DNA of 64,000 nt from Pseudomonas koreensis (GTDB lineage Bacteria; Pseudomonadota; Gammaproteobacteria; Pseudomonadales; Pseudomonadaceae), in assembly GCF_012986595.1 (NCBI RefSeq), contig NZ_JAAQYM010000007.1:1-64000 (forward strand), read 5' to 3'. Positions 52,445-61,048 of the stretch are shown here, one piece after another. The notes beneath the pieces are model-generated. The model was not told the DNA's origin, searched no databases, and saw only the letters and a program-made list of their open reading frames with translations. Positions within the stretch are counted from its first letter, which is position 1. Each line of letters starts with the position of its first letter. The translations under genes and the position numbers were made by a program.

Positions 52445-53167
52445 CTATTTCACCTGCGACCGATCAAACCATTCCAGCGCCGTACGCCAGATGCAGATCC
52501 CCAGGAAGTAAGCCGACATCAGCAACCACAAGCCCATTACCAGCGGGTTGATCACCGGGTGGTTGAGCACCAGCGACAGGCTGCACAGCAACCAGATTGC
52601 CGTTACCGCGATGTTGATCGGCATGAACCGGCGCACGCGGAACGGGTGCAGGAATTTCATCCGTGTCACCGTCAACAGCGCCAGGCCAATCACGGTGAGG
52701 AAAGTGATCCACGGCCCCGGGTCGATGATGTACAGGCACAGGGCGACCACATTCCACGCGGCGGGGAAACCGACGAAATAGTTGTCCTTGCTCTTCATGT
52801 TGACGTTGCAGAAACAGAACAGCGACGACACCAGAATCAGCGACACCGTCAGCAACAGGGTGTAGTCGGGCAGGGGAATGTAGCGGTAGATGAAAAGTGC
52901 CGGGATGAACACGTAGGTCAGGTAGTCGATCACCAGATCGAGGATCGAGCCGTCGAAACTCGGCAGTACCGATTGCACATTGACCTTGCGTGCCAGCGCA
53001 CCGTCGAGACCGTCGACGATCAACGCCACGCCGAGCCACATCAGGCAGTGGGTCGGCTGGTTTTCCAGCAGCGCGAGGGTTGCCAGGAATGCAGTGACTA
53101 CGCCGGTCGCGGTAAAGCCATGGGCGCCCCATGCTTTGAGCCTGGCGATGTGTACGGTCGATATCAC
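52445..53167 (-). CDS. pcs: phosphatidylcholine synthase
   Basis: This 240-residue membrane CDP-alcohol phosphotransferase condenses CDP-diacylglycerol directly with choline to phosphatidylcholine. The family motif D-x2-DG-x2-AR...G-x3-D-x3-D is read in DGLDGALARK and FDGSILDLVID. Eight hydrophobic segments are visible. Length and motif match bacterial Pcs rather than PssA. It is monocistronic. Confidence 0.9.
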   Translation of the reverse strand: MISTVHIARLKAWGAHGFTATGVVTAFLATLALLENQPTHCLMWLGVALIVDGLDGALARKVNVQSVLPSFDGSILDLVIDYLTYVFIPALFIYRYIPLPDYTLLLTVSLILVSSLFCFCNVNMKSKDNYFVGFPAAWNVVALCLYIIDPGPWITFLTVIGLALLTVTRMKFLHPFRVRRFMPINIAVTAIWLLCSLSLVLNHPVINPLVMGLWLLMSAYFLGICIWRTALEWFDRSQVK

Positions 53168-53417
53168 AGGGGCGTTCTCCAGAAAAATGAAGCAAGCCGG
53201 GTATCACCCTTGGGCAAAGGGCGCCGGCAAACCGGGTCGGGGTTGCAGTTATCGACCGGTTCGGCCGGGATAAGGTTCACCACCTTTGAATCTTAGCTGG
53301 CTGCACAAAAAATACCTTGGCGAAATCCGCCGGTGTCGGCCAGACGGTGCTGGCGCGATGGCTGCGGCGGTCTATCGTTGCCTGACGCAGTCAATGCCAA
53401 CGCCTGAGGACAAGATC

Positions 53418-54176
53418 ATGAACACCAGCGATTTGCTCGAACAACTGCTGCGGGGCCAGGCCTCGACGGGACAACAAAGTGGTACCCCGGCCGGTGGTGG
53501 TCTGGGTGGGCTGGGCGGCTTGCTCGGCGGTCTGTTGGGCGGCGGTGCAAGTGGCGGCGCGGCGCAGTCCGGCGGCTTGGGCGGTCTGGGTGGCTTGCTC
53601 GGCGGTCTGCTCGGCGGCGGTAGCAGCGGTGGTTTGGGCGGCGCGCTCGGCGGCGCGCTGGGTGGCGGTACACAAAGCCGTTCTGGCGGTACCAACTACG
53701 CGGCGCTGGCCTCACTGGGGATGATGGCGTTCCAGGCGTATCAGGCCTGGCAACGCAGTCAGGCCTCGGCCGCACCCCAACAGATTCCGCAAACGGCCAA
53801 TCTGCTGGCCGGGCCCGAGGTCGAGGAACACAGTCACGCGGTGCTTCGAGCGCTGATTGCGGCAGCCAAGGCCGACGGTGAGATCGACGCCCGGGAACAG
53901 CAGATGATCAGTGTTGAAATCAGCAAGCACACCGACGATCCGCAACTGCAGCAGTGGTTTGAAACCGAAGTCGCCAAACAGTTGGATGCGGCCGAAGTCG
54001 CGCAGGCCGCCAACGGCGATCAGGGTATGGCCGCCGAAATGTATCTGGTCAGTGTGATCATGGTCGACGACCAGCAGGACGCCGAACGCAACTACCTGGA
54101 TGAACTGGCCGCTGCGCTGAAAATTGACCCGCAATTGCAGGTGCATCTGGAGCAGCAGGCCAAGGGTACAGCCTGA
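53418..54176 (+). CDS. DUF533/TerB-like protein with glycine-rich region (YebE-like)
   Basis: This 252-residue protein starts MNTSDLLEQLLRGQ. Residues 27-90 are a low-complexity Gly/Leu stretch built on GGLGGLLGGLLGGG. The C-terminal 110 residues are the helical TerB-like DUF533 domain (RALIAAAKADGEIDAREQQ). E. coli YebE is an inner-membrane protein of this family induced by envelope stress; the function is not known. ATG at 53418 with GAGG before it. Nothing specific is seen in the 250-base gap 53168-53417. Confidence 0.88.
   Translation: MNTSDLLEQLLRGQASTGQQSGTPAGGGLGGLGGLLGGLLGGGASGGAAQSGGLGGLGGLLGGLLGGGSSGGLGGALGGALGGGTQSRSGGTNYAALASLGMMAFQAYQAWQRSQASAAPQQIPQTANLLAGPEVEEHSHAVLRALIAAAKADGEIDAREQQMISVEISKHTDDPQLQQWFETEVAKQLDAAEVAQAANGDQGMAAEMYLVSVIMVDDQQDAERNYLDELAAALKIDPQLQVHLEQQAKGTA
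53498..53640 (+). repeat. in-frame tandem repeat in the DUF533 gene
   Basis: A unit of roughly 75-80 bases coding for GLGGLGGLLGGLLGGG plus a variable SGG linker is repeated twice and then decays into GLGGALGGALGGG. It is a slippage-prone stretch that may vary in length between strains. Confidence 0.7.
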
Positions 54177-54183
54177 CGCAACG

Positions 54184-54278
54184 TCAAAAGATCGCAGCCT
54201 GCGGCAGCTCCTACAGATCGTCGGAACACGATGCCAATTCCTGTAGGAGCTGCCGCAGGCTGCGATCTTTTGATCTTC
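54184..54278. repeat. REPIN flanking the RAYT gene, downstream side
   Basis: An inverted pair of the GTAGGAGCTGCCGCAGGCTG class touches the stop codon of the transposase gene. Its position next to the transposase supports that this REP class is its substrate. Confidence 0.9.
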
Positions 54279-54735
54279 AAAGCCAGATTGCGTCCCACAA
54301 AGGGTAATCACCCAATCGCTGCACCAGGCCAGCCCGCAATGGGTTCATGACGATGTAGCGGGCTGCCGCCTTCAAATCTTCATCGCGACGTAGAGCACGG
54401 TCGTGATATCCACGTTGCCATAGGCCGCCTTGGCTACCGGACATCAAATTGATTGACCGGCAACTTCTTGCCTTTACACGACACATCAATTGCGCCAAAG
54501 AGCCTCGTTTCAACTCGACCAGCCAATGCAGAGGGTCCGGCATGACCACCCAAGCCAGAGATTCAACCAATCCTGCTTCATCGGCCGCGCGCATCTGTGC
54601 AACCAACAATCGTCCGATTCTCCAGTCGGAAAAAACCGGTCGACGCTCTTCAACCACCGCCGTCAGCAAATAAACCCGCCCAACTTCCGAATATCGTCCC
54701 TTGCGCAAACTGCACGCTGTTGCAGCTTCAGGCAT
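54277..54735 (-). CDS. REP-associated tyrosine transposase (RAYT), altered HUH motif
   Basis: This 152-residue IS200/IS605-like Y1 transposase domesticated with REP sequences normally cuts and joins single-stranded REP hairpins. Recognisable parts are AWVVMPDPLHWLVELK, LWQRGYHDRALRR and ARYIVMNPLRAGLV with the catalytic Tyr. The usual motif is PDHxHW; here the first His is Pro (CCT codon at 54534-54532), leaving only one metal His. AAGGAGG precedes the ATG. REPINs of one class lie on both sides. It may be inactive, or use a variant metal site. Confidence 0.88.
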   Translation of the reverse strand: MPEAATACSLRKGRYSEVGRVYLLTAVVEERRPVFSDWRIGRLLVAQMRAADEAGLVESLAWVVMPDPLHWLVELKRGSLAQLMCRVKARSCRSINLMSGSQGGLWQRGYHDRALRRDEDLKAAARYIVMNPLRAGLVQRLGDYPLWDAIWL

Positions 54736-54817
54736 TCCATTGCCCTCCTTAATCGTTGTACCTCAACACTAGCGTTCCAAAAACAATCCGCGCGGCCAAG
54801 CTTTTACACGATGTAAA

Positions 54818-54905
54818 TGTAGGAGCTGCCGGAGGTTCGGGCCGCGTGCGGACGATCTTCTGATGTTCAAAATCAAAAGATCGCAGCCTTCGGCAGCTCC
54901 TACAG
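54818..54905. repeat. REPIN flanking the RAYT gene, upstream side, partly decayed
   Basis: TGTAGGAGCTGCCGGAGGTT is followed by a spacer and GATCGCAGCCTTCGGCAGCT. Both arms carry changes relative to other copies. Confidence 0.8.
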
Positions 54906-54936
54906 TGATCAAGTGATCAAGTGATCAAGTGATCGA
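54905..54936. repeat. tandem GTGATCAA repeat
   Basis: Four 8-bp units (three GTGATCAA and one GTGATCGA) directly follow the REPIN. Each contains the palindrome TGATCA. Origin and role are unknown. The rest of the 340-base gap to 55075 has no feature I can name. Confidence 0.8.
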
Positions 54937-55075
54937 ATGAAAGAGAATTGGCGCTAATCAGGCCGTCCGTCAGGGCAATTTTCATGTCGATTGAATTTTT
55001 CTCCGTGGCGGTTGCTCTGCTGCTGTAGAGGCGTGAAACAACGCCCTGACAGGCCAACCGACCGAGACCCCTGAC

Positions 55076-56455
55076 ATGACTGCCCTGACTTCCCTGCAAG
55101 CGCCGAGTGCGCAGCAACAGCCGATCATTGCTGCTGGCGATCTGCGGCGTATTTATGAGGCGCTGCTGATCGAGGATCAGCCTGAAAATCTCGCGCAGGA
55201 TTTTCTCAGCGAACAGTTGCAGCGCGCCGCGCAGTTGCCTGAGGCGCTAACGCTGGATCCGTCTGCCTGGCAAGCCTGGGTCGCCGAGCACTGCACCGAG
55301 GTTGCCCGGCAATACGCCGACTATTTGCAACAGCGTCAGACTGGCGGGCCGCGTCAGTACTTCAGCAACAAGGCGCACGCACTGTACTTTCTGCAAGCGG
55401 TAGCGCCGACCAAACTGGTTGATGGCGCGTGGCTGTACGGCTTGCTGGCGCAATGGCGCGACCCGCGTTTCGACGGTTTGTTGTGCACCTATCTGGAAGA
55501 ACTCGGCGACGGTAATCCTGCGCAGAACCATGTGGTGATCTACCGCAAACTGCTCGCCGAGCACGGCCTGCAGGACGCCAGTGCCATCGCCGATGAACGC
55601 TACCTGCAAGGCGCGCTGCAACTGGCGCTTGGGGCTTGTGGCGAGGCGTTGCTGCCGGAAGTGATCGGCTACAACCTCGGTTACGAACAATTGCCCCTGC
55701 ATTTGCTGATAAGCGCCTATGAACTCAGCGAGTTGGGCATCGATCCGTACTACTTCACCCTCCACGTGACCATCGACAATGCCAGCACCGGCCATGCGCA
55801 GAAAGCCGTGCAGTCGGTGCTCGACCTGCTGCCGCTGGAGGCTGATCGTGGCGAATTCCTGCGCCGGGTGTCGCTGGGGTATCGACTCAATGACCTGGGG
55901 CAGGGCAGTCACGCGATCATCGAGGGTTTTGATCTGGAACACGAAGTGCTGGCGATGCTCGAGCGCAAGCGTCCGTTCGGTCAGCACATGCACTCGGACT
56001 ACTGCCGCTTCGAAGGCAAAACCGTCAATCAGTGGCTGGCCACCCCCGAGCAGTTGCCCGGGTTCCTGCAGGCGATGCAGGACAAAGGCTGGATCAAACG
56101 CAACGAGGACCCGCAGGCTAGCCGCTTCTGGCAGTTGATCGACGGCGACGGTGCGGCGATGTTCGGCGTGTTCAGCCCGTATGAAAAACAGCTGCTGCAC
56201 GACTGGATTGCTGGCGACTGGACGCCATCCGACCAACGCAAGGCGCCAAGACGCAGCCGTCAGGTTGCAACCCCGGACGCCGCCGTCCCCGAACACGATC
56301 CCGATGTGCAACGCCTGAGCGCCGCCCTGCAAGGCCAGGACGGCCACGCGCAGATGGCAACGCTGATCCCGTGGTTGTCACCGGCCCGGCATGCCCACCC
56401 AGCGGGGCTGCTCGCAACCCGTCGCTTCATCGAACTCAAATCCAGCCTGCGCTAA
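55076..56455 (+). CDS. iron-containing redox enzyme, haem-oxygenase-like diiron fold
   Basis: This 459-residue protein matches the iron-containing redox enzyme family (haem-oxygenase-like oxidases and oxygenases). Likely metal ligands fall in LCTYLEELGDGNPAQNHVV (Glu and His) and in DPYYFTLHVTIDNASTGHA (His, Asp and His) around residue 225-245. It lacks a signal peptide. The ATG of the next gene, an NPPY methyltransferase, is 10 bases downstream, so the two are almost certainly co-transcribed. Family members oxidise amino acids, fatty acids or natural-product intermediates; the substrate here is unknown. Confidence 0.8.
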   Translation: MTALTSLQAPSAQQQPIIAAGDLRRIYEALLIEDQPENLAQDFLSEQLQRAAQLPEALTLDPSAWQAWVAEHCTEVARQYADYLQQRQTGGPRQYFSNKAHALYFLQAVAPTKLVDGAWLYGLLAQWRDPRFDGLLCTYLEELGDGNPAQNHVVIYRKLLAEHGLQDASAIADERYLQGALQLALGACGEALLPEVIGYNLGYEQLPLHLLISAYELSELGIDPYYFTLHVTIDNASTGHAQKAVQSVLDLLPLEADRGEFLRRVSLGYRLNDLGQGSHAIIEGFDLEHEVLAMLERKRPFGQHMHSDYCRFEGKTVNQWLATPEQLPGFLQAMQDKGWIKRNEDPQASRFWQLIDGDGAAMFGVFSPYEKQLLHDWIAGDWTPSDQRKAPRRSRQVATPDAAVPEHDPDVQRLSAALQGQDGHAQMATLIPWLSPARHAHPAGLLATRRFIELKSSLR

Positions 56456-56465
56456 GGACATTTTC

Positions 56466-57419
56466 ATGACTCAGGAAGAACAACTGTCTGCCAACGATCT
56501 GACACTGCTGCAACTCGGCCGGCGCTTGCAGGCCGACGGCTACCGCTTCATCACGCCAACGCCGTTGACCCATCAGCGCGTCAACCAGCGTGACGAAGGG
56601 CAGGTGGCCGATACCCTGCGCGACGTGTTTGGTTGGTCGCGCCCGTTCGAACCGGGGCTGTTGTCCGCTGACGAGCAGCGGCAATTGCAGGAAGCCCAAG
56701 TGATTGATGTTTACGACGGCCGCTTGAAGAGCCGGGTGCGCTGGTCGAGCCTGGATGACTTGCTCTTCGTTCACTCCGGGTTTCCCACCGACGCCGCCGA
56801 TTCGGTGTTTTTCGGCCCGGACACCTACCGTTTCGCGCAACTGATTCACGCGCATCTGCAACAGAGCTTCGCGCCGATTCAACGCGCCGTGGACATCGGC
56901 TGCGGCGCGGGTGTCGGGGCGATTCTGATTGCCCGCGCGCGGCGTGAAGCCGAGGTGCTGGCGGTGGATATCAATCCTGCTGCGCTGCGCCTGACCGCAG
57001 TCAATGCGGCGTTGGCCGAGGTTGCCAACGTCCAGGTGCAAGCCAGCGATGTGCTGCAGGGCACCGACGGCAGCTTCGACCTGATTGTCGCCAACCCGCC
57101 GTACATGGCCGATCCGGCCGGGCGCGCTTACCGCCATGGCGGTGGCACGCTGGGTGCCGGACTGTCGTTGCGCATCGTCGAACAGGCGCTCAATCGGTTG
57201 GCGCCCGGTGGTTCGTTACTGCTGTACACCGGCGTGGCGATGGTCGATGGCCGCGATCCGTTTTTCGACACCGTGGTGCCACGGCTGGACTCGACGCGGT
57301 TTGGCTGGACCTATCGCGAACTGGATCCCGACGTGTTCGGTGAAGAATTGTTGAACCCCGGTTACCAGCGTGTGGACCGGATCGCCGTGGTCGCGCTGAC
57401 CGTGACCCGCATTGGCTGA
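56466..57419 (+). CDS. SAM-dependent methyltransferase with NPPY motif
   Basis: This 317-residue class I methyltransferase has motif I AVDIGCGAGVGAILIARA, acidic motif LAVDINPAALRLT and motif IV DLIVANPPYMAD. NPPY is typical of enzymes that methylate planar nitrogens of glutamine or nucleic-acid bases (PrmC/HemK, RlmG, TrmN6-like). The first 110 residues (ADTLRDVFGWSRPFEPGLL) look like a partner or substrate-recognition domain. It forms an operon with the diiron protein upstream and is followed after 17 bases by ligD. Confidence 0.82.
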   Translation: MTQEEQLSANDLTLLQLGRRLQADGYRFITPTPLTHQRVNQRDEGQVADTLRDVFGWSRPFEPGLLSADEQRQLQEAQVIDVYDGRLKSRVRWSSLDDLLFVHSGFPTDAADSVFFGPDTYRFAQLIHAHLQQSFAPIQRAVDIGCGAGVGAILIARARREAEVLAVDINPAALRLTAVNAALAEVANVQVQASDVLQGTDGSFDLIVANPPYMADPAGRAYRHGGGTLGAGLSLRIVEQALNRLAPGGSLLLYTGVAMVDGRDPFFDTVVPRLDSTRFGWTYRELDPDVFGEELLNPGYQRVDRIAVVALTVTRIG

Positions 57420-57436
57420 CACAAGGCAGGTGCGCC

Positions 57437-60055
57437 ATGAACAGGAACCTCGACGACTACAACCGCATGCGCGATTTCTCGGCGACCTCCGAGCCCGCCG
57501 CCGTCAAGCGCCGTGGCCGCAGCAAGGCCACTGACCATGCGCTGCAGTTCTGCATCCAGAAGCACGACGCTTCGCACCTGCATTACGACTTTCGCCTTGA
57601 ACTCGATGGCGCGCTGAAGAGCTGGGCGGTGCCCAAGGGGCCGTCGCTCGACCCCAAGGTCAAGCGCTTGGCGGTGCATGTCGAAGACCATCCGCTGGAT
57701 TACGCCACGTTCGAGGGCAGCATTCCCGAAGGGCATTACGGCGCCGGCGATGTGATCGTCTGGGATCGTGGCGTGTGGATTCCGCAGGAAGACCCGGCCA
57801 AGGCCTACGCCAAGGGCAAACTCAAGTTCGAGTTGCAGGGTGAAAAACTGTCCGGACTCTGGAACCTGGTGCGCACCCACATGCCGGGCAAGAAGGAGAA
57901 CTGGTTTCTGATCAAGCATCAGGACAGCGCCGCCCGTCCGCAAGACGATTACGACGTGCTGAGTGCAGAGCCGAACAGCGTGCTCAGCGAGCGCACCTTG
58001 ATCAGCAAACCGAGGCTCGCCGCCGAGCAAGCCAAGCCGGTGAAAAAATCCCCGGCCAAACCGCGCAAAGCGGCGTCCGGCACGCTCACCGGTGCGCGCA
58101 AGGCCAAACTTCCGGCACAGCTCAAGCCGCAGCTGGCGACTCTGGTCGACAGCGCACCTGGGGGGCAGTGGAGCTACGAGATCAAGTTCGACGGCTACCG
58201 GATCATGGCGCGCATTGATCACGGCGAGGTGCAGCTGTTCACCCGCAACGGCCACGACTGGACGCACAAGCTGCCGCAACAGGCGCAGGCGTTGGCTGCG
58301 CTGAGTCTGGAATCGGCGTGGCTGGACGGCGAAGTGGTGGTCACCAACGAACACGGTGTGCCGGACTTTCAGGCGTTGCAAAACGCCTTCGAAGCCGGGC
58401 GCAGCGGCAGCATCATGTTCTACCTGTTCGACATGCCGTATCTCAACGGCGTCGACCTGCGCGAAGTGCCGGTCGAGGAGCGCCGCGCGGCGTTGTCCAC
58501 GGTGCTCGGCGGGCATGAGCAGCCGTTGCTGCGCTTTTCCGAAGCTTTCGACGAAACCCCGGACGCGCTGCTCAACAGTGCCTGCCAGATGCAGATGGAA
58601 GGGCTGATCGGCAAACGCCTCGGCTCACCCTACGTGTCGCGGCGCAGCGGTGACTGGATCAAGCTCAAGTGCAAACATCGGCAGGAATTCGTGGTTGTCG
58701 GCTACACCGATCCGAAAGGCGCGCGCAGTGCCTTCGGTGCTTTGCTGCTGGGCCTGCATGATCGCGACAGCGGCGAGTTGCGCTACGCCGGCAAGGTCGG
58801 CACCGGGTTCAACGAAACGACGCTGAAAAGCATCCTCGCCCAGCTCAAGCCGTTGCAGGTGAAGAAGGCCGCCGTGGTCAATCCGCCGAGCGGCTTCGAC
58901 GCCAAAGGCGTGCACTGGCTCAAGCCGAGCCTGTTGGCGGAAGTGGCGTTCGCCGAGATGACCAAGGACGGCTCGGTGCGCCACGCCGTGTTCCATGGTT
59001 TGCGCAATGACAAACCGGCCAAGGCGATTACCGAGGAGCGAGCGAACACCGTGAAGACGTCAGCCAAAGCCAGTCCAGCGAAGAAAGCAGCTCAATCAAA
59101 AAAAGCCGCTTCATCAAACCAAGCCACCTCTGCGAAGAAAGCCGAGGCGGCGCCGTCGCAGCTTGGCCTCGCCAGCGGCAAAGTGCGCATCACCCATCCC
59201 GACCGGGTGATTGATGCGGTCAGCGGCACCACCAAGATGCGACTGGCCGAGTATTACGCCAGCGTCGCCGAGTGGATCCTGCCGCAACTCAAGGAGCGCC
59301 CGGTGGCGCTGGTGCGGGCGCCGGACGGCATCGCCGGCGAACTGTTCTTTCAGAAAAACGCCGAGCGCCTGGCTATCCCCGGCATCACCACGCTGGACAA
59401 GGACGTCACCGGCCAACCGGTGATGCTGATCAACAACGCCGAAGCGCTGATTGGCGCGGTGCAGATGAGCACGGTGGAACTGCACACCTGGAACGCCACG
59501 ACGGTCGATCTGGAAAAACCCGACCGCTTCGTTCTCGATCTCGACCCGGACCCTGCGCTGCCGTGGAAAAGCATGGTCGAGGCCACCGCGCTGACTCTGA
59601 CCGTGCTCGATGAACTGGGGCTCAAGGCCTTTCTCAAAACCAGTGGCGGCAAGGGCATTCACCTGGTGGTGCCGTTGACCCGCAAGCATGGCTGGGACGA
59701 GGTCAAGGACTTCAGCCATGCGATCGTCAGTCACATGGCCAAGCTGTTGCCGGAACGGTTTTCCGCGGTGTCCGGGCCGAAAAATCGCGTGGGGCGAATC
59801 TTCATCGATTACCTGCGCAACGGTCTGGGCGCCACCACCATTTGTGCCTACGCGGCGCGCACCCGCGAAGGGTTACCGGTGTCGGTGCCGTTGTTTCGTG
59901 AAGAAGTGGGGGAGATCAAGGGGGGCAATCAATGGAACATCAGCAACGTCCATGAGCGCCTGAACGAGGTCGGCGACGCGCCGTGGGCCGATATGAAGAA
60001 AACCCGCCAGAGCATCACCGCAGAGATGCGCAAGCGGGTCGGCATGAAAAAATGA
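57437..60055 (+). CDS. ligD: multifunctional DNA ligase D
   Basis: This 872-residue enzyme of bacterial non-homologous end joining has three modules in the Pseudomonas order. The 3'-phosphoesterase is at about 20-190 (KHDASHLHYDFRLE, EDHPLDYATFEG, PEGHYGAGDV). The ATP-dependent ligase is at about 230-520, with nucleotidyl Lys in YEIKFDGYRIM. A Lys/Ala-rich linker follows at about 530-575. The primase-polymerase is at about 580-870 (FVLDLDPDPA, LKTSGGKGIHLVV). No ku gene lies in the window. Confidence 0.95.
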   Translation: MNRNLDDYNRMRDFSATSEPAAVKRRGRSKATDHALQFCIQKHDASHLHYDFRLELDGALKSWAVPKGPSLDPKVKRLAVHVEDHPLDYATFEGSIPEGHYGAGDVIVWDRGVWIPQEDPAKAYAKGKLKFELQGEKLSGLWNLVRTHMPGKKENWFLIKHQDSAARPQDDYDVLSAEPNSVLSERTLISKPRLAAEQAKPVKKSPAKPRKAASGTLTGARKAKLPAQLKPQLATLVDSAPGGQWSYEIKFDGYRIMARIDHGEVQLFTRNGHDWTHKLPQQAQALAALSLESAWLDGEVVVTNEHGVPDFQALQNAFEAGRSGSIMFYLFDMPYLNGVDLREVPVEERRAALSTVLGGHEQPLLRFSEAFDETPDALLNSACQMQMEGLIGKRLGSPYVSRRSGDWIKLKCKHRQEFVVVGYTDPKGARSAFGALLLGLHDRDSGELRYAGKVGTGFNETTLKSILAQLKPLQVKKAAVVNPPSGFDAKGVHWLKPSLLAEVAFAEMTKDGSVRHAVFHGLRNDKPAKAITEERANTVKTSAKASPAKKAAQSKKAASSNQATSAKKAEAAPSQLGLASGKVRITHPDRVIDAVSGTTKMRLAEYYASVAEWILPQLKERPVALVRAPDGIAGELFFQKNAERLAIPGITTLDKDVTGQPVMLINNAEALIGAVQMSTVELHTWNATTVDLEKPDRFVLDLDPDPALPWKSMVEATALTLTVLDELGLKAFLKTSGGKGIHLVVPLTRKHGWDEVKDFSHAIVSHMAKLLPERFSAVSGPKNRVGRIFIDYLRNGLGATTICAYAARTREGLPVSVPLFREEVGEIKGGNQWNISNVHERLNEVGDAPWADMKKTRQSITAEMRKRVGMKK

Positions 60056-60478
60056 TCAGGTGTCGCGCAGCAAGTCGTGGGCGTTGAGCAGTTCGAAGGC
60101 AATTTTCGGTTGATTGTTCAGCCCTCGACGAATGGCCGCCGGGATGGCTTTGCGTGTCTTGCGGCACAGCCCCGGCAGTTCCTCGATCTGAATCTCGATA
60201 CCCAGCATGCTGCGCACCTCATGAAACCCCGGGGCGACTTCCACGCGCATGCCCAACTGCTCATACATGCGCGTTTGCAGATGCCGCAGATCGGCGAGGT
60301 CTTTGAGCTGCTCAAGGCGCGCGAGGAGGATCTTTTCCTGGTCGCGGGTCAGACGCAGGATGCGCAAGTCCGTGCCGGGCGTTTCCAGCAACGATTCGCG
60401 CCCGCAATCGCAGGCGCCGGGCGGGCAGGGTGAGCGCAAAGGCACCACAGGCGCAAGAGTCGTCATGGCCTCCATCAT
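60056..60478 (-). CDS. conserved hypothetical protein with N-terminal Cys cluster
   Basis: This 140-residue protein has an N-terminal CPPGACDCGRE motif, possibly metal-binding, and a helical remainder (LARLEQLKDLADLRHLQ). It resembles a small conserved Pseudomonas family of unknown function. It converges with ligD with no base between the two stop codons. Starts at 60478, 60475 or 60466 are all possible. Confidence 0.7.
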   Translation of the reverse strand: MMEAMTTLAPVVPLRSPCPPGACDCGRESLLETPGTDLRILRLTRDQEKILLARLEQLKDLADLRHLQTRMYEQLGMRVEVAPGFHEVRSMLGIEIQIEELPGLCRKTRKAIPAAIRRGLNNQPKIAFELLNAHDLLRDT

Positions 60479-60546
60479 AGAGGCCGTCAGACCGTTTTGC
60501 CTATGCGCCTTCGGCAGCCGTCCATCGGCCGCCGCCTGCGTGACCG

Positions 60547-60861
60547 TTACTGATTCAGACCTTCGTAATGCACCAGAATCGCATTGGCGAGGTCTTCATC
60601 GCTGGCGTTCAGCCCAGGATTGTCGTGGCGCACCTGTTGCAGCACCGATTCAAGATAAACCCCACGGATGGCACCGCCGCTGGCGACAAACGCAGACAGG
60701 TCGTCACGGGCCGGAATCACCATTTTATGATCCTTGAAGGTCGAGTACAGCGAAGCCGAAACGCCCGCCGAGGTGGCGACGTCTCCGGCATCAACACGAG
60801 CCAGGGCCGAGCCGACAGGAAGGCAGAGCAGGAGAGAAGAAACGAGCACTAACTTGCGCAT
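60547..60861 (-). CDS. small exported DUF2388 protein
   Basis: This 104-residue protein has a signal peptide (LVLVSSLLLCLPVGSALA). The mature part (VATSAGVSASLYSTFKDHK, DDLSAFVASGGAIRG) has the DUF2388 pattern. DUF2388 proteins are small periplasmic Pseudomonas proteins without known function. ATG at 60861. Confidence 0.85.
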   Translation of the reverse strand: MRKLVLVSSLLLCLPVGSALARVDAGDVATSAGVSASLYSTFKDHKMVIPARDDLSAFVASGGAIRGVYLESVLQQVRHDNPGLNASDEDLANAILVHYEGLNQ

Positions 60862-61048
60862 GACGGTGTTCCTCCACAAGCGCGAAGCAAAAAGGAAGGA
60901 CTGCATAATGTGAGAGGGGCGCTGCGTGTCGGAGTTCCATCGATGCTGAAGGATACTTGCTGAAACGCTCGGCTGCGGCGCGTTCGCACAAATAGGCTTA
61001 ACTGAAACCTCACAGGCGCATTCCCGCGAGCCTCAGGAGGAACCCAAG

